A DNA stretch of 64,000 nt from Megalonaias nervosa (taxonomy: Eukaryota > Mollusca > Bivalvia > Unionida > Unionidae). The position numbers and the translations under genes were made by a program. The DNA is taken from NCBI GenBank assembly GCA_016617855.1, contig JAECUM010001093.1, positions 1 to 64,000 on the forward strand. Reading direction: 5' to 3'. The first letter of the stretch is position 1. Every line of letters starts with the position of its first letter. The notes below the pieces were generated by a model, which saw nothing but the letters and a program-made list of their open reading frames with translations, was not told where the DNA came from and did no database searches. Below are positions 48,780-60,704 of the stretch, piece after piece.

Positions 48780-50409
48780 CAGAACCTTGACAATAGTTGC
48801 CTAAGATATCATTTAGAATTTGATTTTGTGAATTTCCTTTACCTTATATGCTCCAGTAAAACAATCAGCCCATCACAAACATTTGACCCAGGTTTGATGT
48901 TGCATAATGTACAGTAAGAAACTTAAGAAATAATTACTTGAAAATGGGTATCAATTTCAAAAGAAAAATGTTTTCAGTGATGCAATTTTAAATAATATCA
49001 AAACATGCTGCCTGCAAAGGGTTTTCGTAAAATAAAATTGCAAAATTGAAAACAGGTATTAATCTTTTGAAACAGTTACCACTTGTTCAGACCTTCCAAC
49101 CCTTATGATTTTGCCATAAGTCTTAAAAAATGACCTTTAAAATACAGACTTAAGGCATAAAAGAAAAACTACAGGAAAATTATTGCCGAAAATACGGATA
49201 ATTGGTTAATCCATCTTTGATTTGGTTTGGGGTTTCATATTAGAATTAGTGGAATTTGTCACGGAACCAGGCTAATTTTACTGCAGTACCTCAGATGCTT
49301 TAAACTGCAAATATTTTTTCATGCAAAGCGTCTGCATGATCCAACCATTGATATAGAAATTTTTAAAAAAAATTGGTGTCCAGCAAGCAATGCATGTCGA
49401 AGACAAAAGGGAAAATAAGCCTCTTAAAAAGTGTTAATAATCAACACAGTAGAATAAAAAAGGAATGTTCAGTTTCTTCTGAATAAAAGAAGGAAGGGAC
49501 ACAATTACATTTATTGTACATAACATGCCAATTTGAATATGTCTTATGGCGGGAGATATGATTGCCATCATCATGTGAAATGGAAAAAAATTCCAAGAAT
49601 TACATCAAGTTGAGAGATAGCAACAAGCCATTTAGCTACATTGGGTTTGGAACTGAAGTTTGTGCAGCTGTACTAGTGATAAATAAGGTCTACATGTGCT
49701 TAAACTTTTCAGTTGAACATAATGTTTACCGTCACTGCATATTTCGAATACCGAACTTTTAAATACGTTTTCCAGCTTTACAATAGCAGTTTATGATCTT
49801 TTGTTACACCATACTGAAAACTGGTCAAACTTACAACCAAATAAATCAACTTCCTTACTGAGACAGTCTCATCAGGGTTGGTAGGGTTATGATGTCATAT
49901 TTTTCACAGAGAGAAATCATCCTTCACTTATTAACAGACATGTTTGTCTGCCAGGTAAGTTTCCTTTATATGGGTGATGTTAGCATATAACAGCTTTCCA
50001 AAAACTTTGATCTTTCAACATGCATCAAAATTTTTGAAATTTGACAGACTTCTCTTCAACTTAAAATAATATACTTCAAAATATGAGCAAAAATAAAATA
50101 ATAGCGAAGTTATTTCTGGTCAGAATTACTATACATTTCCTATATTTTAGTTCTATTCAAAGGAAAAAATTCCACATGTTGCCCCACTCTGTTTAACATG
50201 TAACTAATTAAGCCAGACCTTACTTGATAGGCCTTTCATCGCAGGTAATTAATCAAGGGATTGCAATGTAAGTTTGATTGACATGTTAGAAAGGTCAATT
50301 GGTCTAAACTCTGACAGTCGAAGTTGAAATGATATAATTAGCTCCATCTGAATATTACAAATTATGATCTGGGAATGTTTTTACATGGGTATTTTAAAAT
50401 AGTACCATT
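48780..50409. other. FoxM 3' untranslated region and downstream sequence
   Basis: The first AATAAA after the stop is at 49,031-49,036, giving a short 3' untranslated region of about 270 bases if used; other AATAAA hexamers follow (49,452, 49,482). Beyond that the sequence is AT-rich with no recognised gene. Confidence 0.5.
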
Positions 50410-50421
50410 TGAACACAATGG

Positions 50422-50675
50422 GGGGCCCCGAGTGGCCGAGTGGTCTAAAGCGCTTTCCGTTACGGATCACTGCCATCTCACCTCTGTTTGTGTGGGTTCG
50501 AGTCTAGGATTCGGCGAATGTGGATATGTGAGAAAGCTTGCCAGTAGCTTCTCGTGGGTCAGTGGTTCTTTCCGGGGATTTCCCGGTTTCTTCCTCCACC
50601 ATTAATACTGGCCGCCATGTATAGCCTATCGTGTGCTGAGAAATGGCGTTAAGCCCCACAACAACAACAACAACA
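50422..50675 (+). mobile_element. SINE family 1, young copy
   Basis: Nearly identical to the copies at 29,464 and 61,499. A-box TGGCCGAGTGGTC and B-box GGTTCGAGTC are intact, and it ends in CAA repeats. The 12-bp duplication TGAACACAATGG flanks it at 50,410-50,421 and 50,676-50,687. An apparent open frame across it is only the SINE. Confidence 0.95.
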
Positions 50676-50687
50676 TGAACACAATGG

Positions 50688-53177
50688 AAAAGAAAAAAAA
50701 GTTCAATTTACAGTGGCATCAAAAATGTTAAGATTGATTTCAGTTTTGCTAGTCATATAGTGGATACATTTCTGCATAGCTTTCATTATTTTAACTTGCT
50801 ACAGCTCATTGATCTACTTCATTCCACACCAGTCCTAGGTGTATATATAGCTAGTCAAAACAATGCTTTGAACAAATGCCCCTCTTCCAGATCAAAGAGG
50901 TACAGCACATAGGAAGAAAAATCAATTGACCAATGAGAGAAGTAATTACATGACCTGGTAGGTTTTCAGTGTGCCAACTTCTGTGATATCTTCAGTACTT
51001 TGACATGAAGAAAGACTTGTATGTGAAAGGTTTAATTGAAGAAACTTGCTATAACTGTAAATTTAATAAGCAATCTTAGTACAAATATATCTACTTTCTC
51101 AAACAACATTTCCATTCATTTCTCTCTCTCTCTGTTCTGCATGTTTACCTACGATCTTGCATCATTTTAAATTATGACTCATTTTGTAATGTTTCAAATT
51201 TCATCATTGCCACCTATAATCCATCACCAAGCAAATTGTTGCAATAAGATTTGATTGTTTCAGTGGTCTAACTCTGAGCACAATGAAATGTGTTGGGGGT
51301 AAACAAGGTTCCAACCATTTCCAAGACAATATGAAAAATGTATCATTGTCTGCTATTTTCATATCTACTGTTAATTTCATGTTAGGGTACTAAATTATAA
51401 AAAAAAATTACTATTCAGAATTTCCTGTAAAAATGTCATGTTAAAGTATTTGAACCATTTAATGGTCAAAAAGCTATATACTGTGCATTATCACAAATTT
51501 AAGATGTCAGCATTTACCACAACATAAGTAAAGATTATGAACTACAGCTGGTCTTTCATATCTAGGTTTTAAATAAGCCATAAATACTCTTCTTTTGGCA
51601 TATCTTGGAGTGAATTTAATTTCTATTATTTTTCTATGTTGATATGCTGTTTACTTTTTATTTATCTATTTATTTATTTATACTTGGTATGAAAGTCTTT
51701 CTATACGAGTATATTTTGCATTGGAAGTATTTACAGTGCACAGAGCACGTTACTGTAGATTTGAGAGAAATGAACAGATATTTAATCTTTGAGGGGGCGG
51801 GGGAGAAATAAAGAATTTTGCTGTGGTGGAAGGGTATGGATTTTCCTTGGTTACATGTATACAGAAACTCGTGGTGGGGTAATAATGTGTGCTTCTTGAA
51901 TGGCATTGGTTTGAAGAAACTTTGAGTGTCATGGGCTTATGTAAGAAGTGTTTTGATACATAATCCACTGTATTAGTAATTACTTTTGTTGATTTTTTAT
52001 CAGTAAGACTTGTGATAATTGTGTATGCTTTATTTGTATGCATTGCATACTGTCAAATGCAGAAGAATGAATTATATAAAAATAAAAATGCATGAAATAT
52101 AAGCATGTTGAAGTATTTTAGTCTTACTCAAGTATTCAACTCTCTTGCATCAGCTAGGCAAATCTATTTTAAAACTTTATTACAAACCCATTTACTCTCA
52201 CATGGCTGATCCAGTGTTCAATACAGATATGCAGTCTGTGAGTCCATATCACACACCCTGCCTGGAACAATGTTTACAACTTGAAGTATTCAATAATAGT
52301 CCATTTATAAAATATTGGGAATGATTTTGTTGCTATACATTTTAATTATTTAAAAATGTCCTGTTCGTAATTTTAAGAAATGCAGTCATATTGGGGTGAA
52401 AATGGCTGTTTTTGCTGCTGGGGGAGAATGGGAGGGTATCATTTGTGACAAGCAGTTTATGTGCATTTCACAGTACCTAGGCCAAGAAATTAGAGTTGAG
52501 GTGGACAAAAATAATTGGACAGAATATTTGACAATGAGTTCTCAGATGGTGGCCTCAACATTACTATTTTGTTTCAAACACATTCCTTCCACCCACTCTG
52601 AACAAAATATATTTGTCTATATCCTGCCACTATACAGGTTTGAAGGATATCCTTGTGAAGAAAAACAATTATTTAAGTACTTTTTAATCCCTAAGCTTTA
52701 AAATAAATGGTGATAATGTGATCCCATCAGTTTGTATGTACAATATTCCTAAAACTCCTCCCACACCATTATGGCTAGACACATAAAACACAAGTCAGTG
52801 ATATTCATGTTTTGATGCCTTTGGAATTTTTACCTTGCCCCAGGAGATGGGGCTGGGAGGAAAGGGATAAATTTTATATAAATTTCAAATAACTATTGAT
52901 TTGTTTGTCTTGGATGTCTGAGAGTTGACTTGTGTGATCAGTGACCCAGGTGTCAACAAATATCAGACTGGAACCTCCAGGTCATGCCCTGGGGTCTTTC
53001 CCTATCCTCCTTAGACTTGGCCACTGGGTAATAGCTAAAAACTACTGTGGTCACAATCATGTGACCATATATATACTTATTGGGTATAAAAAGACAGATT
53101 TATCATGCAGCTGGTATTGGCTTTGGGGTCCGTACTTTGTCACTCGTGTAATAGTTTGGAAACTATTCATACTTTTG
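50688..53177. other. Intergenic, no gene recognised
   Basis: AT-rich sequence with a short CT run near 51,121. Open frames are short and show no family resemblance. Confidence 0.5.
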
Positions 53178-53270
53178 CTGGAAGAACCACCGACCCATGG
53201 GAAGTTAATGGCAAGCTTTCTCACATGCCCACATTGGTAGAGCTTAGACTTGAACTGATTCAGACATATC
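53178..53270 (-). mobile_element. SINE family 1, short diverged fragment
   Basis: Reverse-complemented, it matches the middle of the SINE: 'gaagaaccaccgacccatggg', 'ggcaagctttctcacat' and 'cccacattggtagagcttagacttgaa' correspond to the central block and the region around the B-box. Confidence 0.75.
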
Positions 53271-54639
53271 TATATACTTTCTTTGGCCAATTAAATAAAG
53301 AAAGATTAAGTGCAAAATGACTTGCAAGGAAAATAAAACATTACATTTCTTATGATTCTGTCATTATGTAATAATGATTAGGAGAAGAAAGTTGCATACT
53401 TTAATTAATAGGACCTGAGTGCTTGCAATTGCCGATTTTGTCTTGGCTAAAAACCAAACAATAAATTGTCAAAAATATTTATTTCATGTTGGTGATGTTG
53501 TGGTTGTTATCTTTTGGGGCACTATTGCCTTGATTGTCCTTAACCTTTCTGTATGGAATTCCCTTAGTTACCTAATTGTCCTGTTTTAGCTTGCCAGGAG
53601 TAAAATGCTGGACATCTTGTTCTCATCCCCTGCTATTGCAGCTGACAGATTTTCAGGCAGATTGCACATGTGTAAAGCTCTTATACAACCTGATATGGTT
53701 TAGTCTACGTCAGATGAAGTCACAACAGCATTTTGATTGGCACATCACTATGGTGACTTTTATGATATCATCAGATACAATTTTCACATAACCTGCAATA
53801 TTCTTTGGGATTAATTTCAAAACTTATCTTTGTTGAATCACATCTCCAAGTTTACTCTGAATTCTTCAGTGTCAACCAAAATTATGTACACTATTTCTAA
53901 AGATCCAACTATTTTCAACAGATACTTATCGTTTTAATGCTTTAATAGCACCAGTACATGCCATTTAGTTCAAAACCCATTGGTTGTTTTTGAGTAGGAA
54001 TTTAAAAGTACTGAAGTGTGAATAATGAAGTGATTTGTTTGATGCCTAACATCTTAGCATGAAATCTGCTCCTCTGTTCTACCCATCATTTAAACCAACC
54101 AGAAGTCTGGCAATTGTCCATGTGTTGTCCACAGAAATTTTACACCTGGGACTGATTTTTAGTATCCCCTGTGACAATTCAATTAACAAATGGATCTTAA
54201 TTTCCTTTTACCTGTCTGCTGCCTCATCCCTGGGTGTCAGTTTTATAAAGATTATTACTCATCAGTGGAAAAAGGTTGGGTAAATGGCCACATGAATTTT
54301 ATTGACATTCTTTTGGTGTGAGGTTTTATGATCGATGCATCTGCTTTTATCATGCAAATCAGACTAAGTCTGTTGGGCCTTTACTCAGTCACGCAACTCA
54401 GTTTTGCAGCTAATTCAGTCCGAGTCATTAGTTTTTATTTTTAACAGTGCAGCGAGTACATGTTGTGAATTGTAAACATAATTTGTAGGGCGATAAAAAA
54501 AGATGACTTGCACTCAACTATGAAATTTATATTTACATATTCATCTTCTTAAAAATTAACTGATTTTATTTTTTAATAATGCAGAGCAATATGTTAGTGT
54601 TGGAGAGCTTGATGGTGGATTTTAAGTCCACAGATGTAT
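53271..54639. other. Intergenic, no gene recognised
   Basis: AT-rich sequence with no supported gene. Confidence 0.5.
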
Positions 54640-55170
54640 ATGACTGGTGGGCTAGTTAAGGTGAAGTAAGATGGCCATTCTGATGGCCCTATTGGATGTC
54701 AAATTGACAGCATTTTCATTTAGGATCAGTTAAACATCAGTAGACTTTGGGTGAAAATCCCATGTTGATATGACCATCAGTTCATGAGTGGTGGCAGTAA
54801 CAAGATTTTCATGATGGCCACTGTGGCAGACATATTTACTGTTAGACTGACACCGTTTTTATTTAGGAGCACCAAATATCACATGAAGACTTGCCATCTT
54901 CAAAATTCACTTGTTGCTTATCCTCATGAACAGATGGTCATACCTGCATGGGATTTGCACCATTTGATTTCTTCTTAAGTCTACTTAGTCTTAAATGAAA
55001 ATGGTGCAGATCTGGTTCAGAACTGAAATGGTATTCATCCTGCTTGCCAACATGGCACCACAGTGGCCATGTTGAAAATCTTACCACTATTCCTGTTGCA
55101 TGAAGGATGGCACTGAATTGTAGTTTTCACCAAAACGCATTTTGAAGATATACCACATTTACTCCTAAAA
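54640..55170. repeat. Fold-back arrangement of the AAGATGGCC dispersed repeat
   Basis: Left arm 54,640-54,900 and right arm 54,990-55,170 share phrases in opposite orientation (CATTTTCATTTAGGA, AAGATTTTCATGATGGCCAC, GTGAAAA). The same phrases occur at 3,480-3,950 and 7,640-7,820. The arms are diverged. Confidence 0.6.
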
Positions 55171-56479
55171 CCCCTGGATGATAATTCACAAAATACTTTG
55201 CTTATGTTCCCTCTGTGATAGTCATTTGCAAGAGTGGTGTCAGCCTTGGATTTTGCCCTCAGAGTTCCTGAGATATGGTAAAAAATATACAAAGGACAAC
55301 ACAGATTTCAATTACAATTTTTTTCAAACATTTTCTGACCAGATTTCATATAGACAGTCATAACAGTAAGTTACTTTACATGTGATGGAATTTGTATTAT
55401 TATGATCCCCAAGTCACCCTCTGGATGTTGTGTTATTTGCAGTGGTCAGCAGTTGCTGTAGTCAGTTGACTGATCACTTTTGAAGTCAAGTACATTCACC
55501 AACTAGCACTTGATCTGCATTTTTTACATGAATAAGGTTCATTGACAACACATTAGGTACAATATTCAATAGAGATTGAACTATGTTTTATAAAGAGCAC
55601 CTAATTAACTCCGATTTTTTTGGGCCCAGATCTAGCACTTCCTCACTCTAAGTTACTTCTGTATAACATGGTTTCTATTATAAGGTTAGTATAATCATGC
55701 ATCCATTTCATGCAGTGCTTGTAAAATTATATCTCATGTACATTATTATAAGTTGATATACTCAATGGCCAAGGACAGCATTACAACAAGTCCTGTATTT
55801 TTAGAGATTTTAAGAGAATCTAGGTTCACCATGTATGATTTATATTTATATTAATATTTACATTTTTGCAACCCAGCTTTTTGATCATTTTATGCAATCA
55901 TAAATTTGCAGAGCAATGCTTGTTGTGAGGACAGCTGTAATTTATTTTTATTTGTTAAACATGTTCGCATAAAAAGCATGTTAAGATTACAAGTACCACA
56001 AAATATTAAATTAACCTAGCATATCCGGTACCAAATTGGGAGCAGATAGGAATGAAGGTTATGTCTCTAAAGCTCATATAAACCTAGTTTATGATTTGAC
56101 CTATTTCTGTATGTCACAATGTAACATTTATATAATGGACTATGTACTAATACTATCACTGACATGGTGTGAGGCATTACATAATCACATATGCAATGAA
56201 TTCTTGTCCCAGCATTCATATTTGATGCTACAACACCTAAGTTACTGTGACTTTTCTTTGTATTGCTATAACTTACAAACTTATAAATTTACAACTATAT
56301 TACATTATATTTTCAGTACACACCAATTCATATGAGATTATTGTAAAAAGAATACATGTTATTTTTGTCAAGCCCATATTATTGGTAGTGATACATAAGT
56401 TACTTTGCCATAGATGGCAATTAACAGATGTTTTTGGCTCATGGTCACCTGGCCAAGTGAAATTATGTAAGCCTTTTTC
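55171..56479. other. Intergenic, no gene recognised
   Basis: AT-rich sequence; nothing supported. Confidence 0.5.
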
Positions 56480-56870
56480 TAACATTAATTGTCCATCAAC
56501 AATTGCTTGTGAACACTCAAGAGGCTTCATTTTTTTCAATCAAACTTAGTATGTAAGCTTATATCAAGACCTTGTATGCATGACACTGATGCATATTAAT
56601 AAGGTGATCGTGCATCTCATTGGTTGAACTTATGAACACTGGAGGTCATATTTCTAATCAGATTTGGCATGTTGGCTTATGTCATCAAGACCTCGGAAGA
56701 GTTTAATTATGCATGACATCCAAACATGTTCATGACCTGATTTTGTATCTGATTGGCTGAGCTTATAAACTGACAACAGATCATGTTCCTGATCAGATTT
56801 GGTTTGTTGCTTTATATCTTCATTTCCAATGACATCAATGCATGTTAATGAGGTGATTTCGTATTGTTTT
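56480..56870. repeat. Diverged tandem repeat, unit about 130-150 bp
   Basis: Recurring ordered phrases: 'atcagatttggyatgttggcttat', 'tcaagacct', 'gcatgacat', 'gcatrttaatraggtgat', 'gtatctgattggctgagcttat' and 'gaacactggaggtcat'. About three diverged units. Related units recur at 58,195-58,570. Confidence 0.6.
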
Positions 56871-58194
56871 CGTACAAGGCCATCAGCCCCATTACAAAAT
56901 TATACAGTGAAGAAAATATGTACTTGGGATGGATACACACTGTTATTTTCTAACTTAAATTATGGTGATACATAAAACAGAATATACATAATCACACAAT
57001 TTGTAAAGTTTTCCTTAACTTGAAGGCAAAATAAAATGTGTTTCTCTGATTACCTCATCAGATTTATTACAAAGTAAATTGCAAAATATTCAATAAAATG
57101 GGTAGTATTTTGGAAGAACTTAAATCTTAATTTGGACTATTTTGAGCATTTAAAAGAAATGGAATTCATCCTCACTTGTTGTCACATAAATAGCATAATC
57201 TATGTGCTCTATTAACATCTTTTTGGTCTACCTATATGAATGGGAAGTTCTAATTAAGAGAGTGTATTGCTTTCTTCAGCAATATTTAATTATTTTTCAC
57301 ATTCTATAAGACTTATTATTTTTATAATTCTTTAAAGGGGTTGATGCATTGACTTAATGCCATTTGTGCAAGTTGCAATCCATTTACAGTTTTAATGTCC
57401 ATGCAAAACCAAATGCATATTTAGAAGGTAGCTGTCTATAAGCTGCATAAGTTATTGCTATCATCTGTGCCATTAACATAATGTTGTATTGCCTGCAGTA
57501 TCTATAGCTAGGCATGTATAACAATTTACAACAATATTTATAAGTCTAACATAATAGTCAATATACATATTATAATGCCCGCATTCACCAAGAGCTCCCA
57601 TGTTTGAAGATTGTCCTCCAAGAGACAAATAAAATTTACAGAAGTGTTGATGGAATTTCTCTAGATTCTTTTTTTTAATCTTGTATCCCTAAATCTTTGA
57701 TGAATAGACAAAAATGGGATTAATAGAAACATCAAATAATTGGAACACAATGTTCAGTGATGGAGAACCATTTTTCTTATTAAATTCAAGACTGAAAGTG
57801 AAGCTTTATTAGTTTATAAAACAAGTCTTTCTATTGCTTAAGACCAATTCAATCTACCAGAAAACATTATTCCCAAATAGTCGTAAGAAGTTAACATTTT
57901 GATATTCTCATTACAACAAGTCCACATTTCAGACTTCTTATGTCTACCATCATTTCTAAAAACAATTATATTTGTCTTATCCATGTTATAGAAAGACCTT
58001 ATTGTACACAGGAGCTCCAGTGTGTCTATCTTTTAATTCTAAAACAGTATCAGCAAAATACACAAGACAACAGTATAAAGTAACAGAATCATATTTTTGT
58101 AGTTCATTGTCAACACAGATTCCAGTTCCACCATTTGCATTCATTATTGAGTAAAGTCATTGAAAAACAAGGAGAAAATGAGCACTCTTTAGGT
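56871..58194. other. Intergenic, no gene recognised
   Basis: AT-rich sequence; nothing supported. Confidence 0.5.
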
Positions 58195-58620
58195 AATATT
58201 TCTAAACAGATTTGGGGTCATCTGATAAGATCTTGTGTGTACTTTTACATTGTCATTTGCAAGTGACATCCATGGATATTAATGAGGTCTGATATGAGCT
58301 TGTGAACACTTCAGAGGTCTCGTTTTTTGTGGGGTTTTTAAATTAAATTTAGAATTATATATAACTTGGCTGTCCTCTGCCAGCTCCATGGTTTTTTGTT
58401 GCAATAACACTCTAGAGACCATATTTTTTATCAGGTTTGGTATGTAACCATATGTCCTTGAGATCTCCAATGAATTTGATGATTATGAGCAACAACCACT
58501 TGTATTAGATGAGGTGATCTTTCAGGTAAATGAGTGAGCTTGTGAAGAATCTAAAGGCTTCACTTTTTTATTTAATTTTGTTAAAATGTAACATTATATA
58601 CAAGTTTGCTGTCCTCTGCC
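58195..58620. repeat. Diverged tandem repeat related to 56,480-56,870
   Basis: Phrases 'gacatccatggatattaatgaggt', 'gagcttgtgaacacttcagaggtc', 'atcaggtttggtatgtaac' and 'gatgaggtgatc' repeat here. A second internal repeat, 'ttggctgtcctctgccagctccat', occurs at about 58,365 and 58,602. Confidence 0.6.
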
Positions 58621-58964
58621 AGCTCCATTTCTTGTTTTTTGGGGTGGGTGGGTGGGTGGATTAGCTGGAATAAAAATACTGATACATTTAGTTTACTAAT
58701 TATTATTCATTTCTAAATAATTGAAAATTGTATTGAACCTTTATAGATATCTCAATATTTTTATTGACACAGAATTAGAAATATAAACTATTTGCCTTTC
58801 CATCACTCTAACTCTTCTAATTCTTCTATCATATAAATGTTTTCTATCTGACAGTTCTTTTGGGAATTATTCATAATTTGTGTATTGTATAATGTTCAGC
58901 AAAGTAATTACTTTGAGAGGTAATTCCATAATCTAAAGGGAAGCAACCTATATAATACTAAAAG

Positions 58965-59142
58965 AGCAGCAGAGAGGGTGAACAGACCACTTGCTTGGAT
59001 TGTTAATTATTAAAACAAAATTATGGTCTCAATAGTCAACTACACTCTAAACATAACCAGTAGGTTACTTTTTTTGTCGTCAATTAGAGAATGTGTTTAC
59101 TTTTTAGGCAAACCTAATTTTGGTCGCACCCTCTCTGCTGCT
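58965..59142. repeat. 16-bp perfect inverted repeat near the edge of the viral element
   Basis: AGCAGCAGAGAGGGTG at 58,965-58,980 and its exact complement at 59,127-59,142, separated by 146 bases. The right arm ends seven bases before the ATPase stop codon. It may mark the end of the viral element or be an independent small MITE. Confidence 0.6.
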
Positions 59143-59148
59143 GTAGTG

Positions 59149-59835
59149 TCAACCAAAAATTTTATCAAGACCAACACAATACCTTGACCTAGGATCATGC
59201 AAATTTATCGTTATAAATCCAAACTGGGTAACTTGAGCATGTGCAAAGAAGTTTTTGAATTTAATTATGTCCATATCTCTGCTACACCAAGTTTGATGAA
59301 TGTTTCGTAACATATGTGTGTAAACTCCATTAAATACAACTAAAATATTACAGTTATCTCTGATCACTTTTGGTATTTATGTATATCGCTGGGTAACATA
59401 AATCACATTTGTGTTTTTATGCCTACCTTGTGAAAATATTCTAGCTGGGTTTGTTTGTTTGTCCAGCATAACATCACTGTATACAACTAAATTATTAATA
59501 TCCCCGTCAAGGTCATCCACAGATGGAGCTTCATCAATATCGGTGATAAAATCAACAACACCATTGTCGTCATGATACAACGACGCTGCGTTTTCATTAA
59601 AATCCTTAAGTACTTCATAACATCGTTGATCATCTACAGATGGCGCCACTAAATACAATTTATCCCACTTGAGCCATCTCATTATCAGATTAAGCAACAG
59701 TTGTTTTACCACTTCCAGATGGACCAATTATTATCGTCCTTATAGAATTTGGTAGTGCTGGATGATGTTTAACTGGCTCACGTGTTTGTGGAGTAAAAAA
59801 TTCTTTTATATGATTTAATATTAAAATCCAAACAA
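59149..59835 (-). pseudogene. Packaging ATPase, FtsK-HerA / A32 type, broken
   Basis: These ATPases pump viral DNA into capsids in Polintons, virophages and nucleocytoviruses. A Walker A motif GPSGSGKTT lies at 59,725-59,699. The following frame has LVVYSDVML (Walker B region), then FSQGRHKNTNVIYVTQ, a signature of this family, and after a stop the C-terminal part (IRDNCNILVVF, FGFITINL). The length of about 230 codons fits the family. Two breaks are visible: a frameshift just after Walker A (about 59,700) and an in-frame TAA at 59,374-59,376. It is divergently oriented to the + strand ORF starting only a few bases away, a compact viral layout. Confidence 0.85.
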
Positions 59836-59844
59836 ATAAAAATA

Positions 59845-60279
59845 ATGATACTCAATGACATGTGCACATTAACTCATCTTTATGAATTTCGCAAGCGTCA
59901 TCAAAATAATTATTTCAACGACAAAATGATCATTGACAACAACGGTAACAAACATTATTTTATAGATCCACATCAGCGTTTCAATGTTACTTTCAATTAC
60001 GTCAGAGGTGAAATTATACCTGGCATCGATATACAAAGTAATCTCAGTGGTGATGCGGTATGTTATATTAAACCAGAATTCGATGAATTCAATCGTCGAA
60101 ATAATCTTTTAGCATCTTCCGAAGAAGAAATCCAGAGAATACTCCAGAGATCACTTTCCGAACAAGAACATCATATAAGGAAACTTGCTATCGAAGAAGA
60201 GCAGCGCAGGCAGAAATGGAAAGAAGAGGAACAAGAACTCAGGAGAAATTGTGAAAGAATTTTTTATTATAATCTCTGA
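59845..60279 (+). CDS. Hypothetical protein of the viral element, UIM-like helix
   Basis: An intact 144-residue frame. The first 90 residues have no recognised fold. Residues 90-107, SSEEEIQRILQRSLSEQE, fit the ubiquitin-interacting motif layout (acidic run, hydrophobic residue, Ser followed by an acidic residue), though Ile/Leu replaces the usual Ala. A charged coiled-coil-like helix follows. It starts right beside the ATPase on the opposite strand, so a shared bidirectional promoter is likely. No family is identified. It is intact although its neighbours are broken, which may be chance given its size. Confidence 0.55.
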   Translation: MILNDMCTLTHLYEFRKRHQNNYFNDKMIIDNNGNKHYFIDPHQRFNVTFNYVRGEIIPGIDIQSNLSGDAVCYIKPEFDEFNRRNNLLASSEEEIQRILQRSLSEQEHHIRKLAIEEEQRRQKWKEEEQELRRNCERIFYYNL

Positions 60280-60313
60280 TGTGATCATATTTTAAACAAG
60301 TATATATATAATA

Positions 60314-60536
60314 TGAACCTGAAGTCTCAATAGTGTGCGTCGATGATTTTAGTGTTCTTGATAATCTTTCCAATTACGATAAAATACCATTTTGGTGCCA
60401 CAATAACGTTATTGTGATAAATGTGACTCGACGCTATCACTACGGACATGCACGATATGGACCTAATCAAGCTCTGTTAACATCCCGAAATGAACTTGCA
60501 CGAGCAAGACTGCAACGAAAATTCCCAGCAAGATAG
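60314..60536 (+). CDS. Hypothetical ORF of the viral element
   Basis: A frame of about 70 codons ends at TAG 60,534-60,536; the earliest start-like codon is a GTG at 60,333, so it has probably lost its start or is the second half of a broken gene. Recognisable pieces are FWCHNNVIVINVTRRYHYG and an Arg-rich end (NELARARLQRKFPAR). It is on the same strand as the preceding ORF, 50 bases further on, and converges with the helicase gene. No family is recognised. Confidence 0.4.
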
Positions 60537-60627
60537 ACTGAGAAACCTACGTAATTATGCAACTGTTAATTATTTTTTTTTTTGTAATCCTGGGCCACGT
60601 TTGACAATCTGATACCTCTAACTCCGC

Positions 60628-60704
60628 TGAGGAATCACCACATTTATCAATAAAATATAATGATATGTTGTGATTCCTCATCAACGAAGTTATTCTGCTT
60701 CGTT
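60628..60704. terminator. Hairpins between convergent viral genes
   Basis: TGAGGAATCAC at 60,628-60,638 pairs with GTGATTCCTCA at 60,670-60,680; the stem continues with one mismatch and a two-base bulge to a loop of about 11 bases around ATAAAATATAA. An AATAAA (60,649-60,654) sits at the loop. A second stem, AACGAAG/CTTCGTT, follows at 60,683-60,704 across the stop codon of the - strand gene. Mimivirus-type viruses end transcripts at hairpins between convergent genes, so a transcript-end role is reasonable. Confidence 0.6.

Noticed and set aside
53105..53320. 71-codon + strand frame
   Set aside because: It overlaps a reversed SINE fragment and has no other support.
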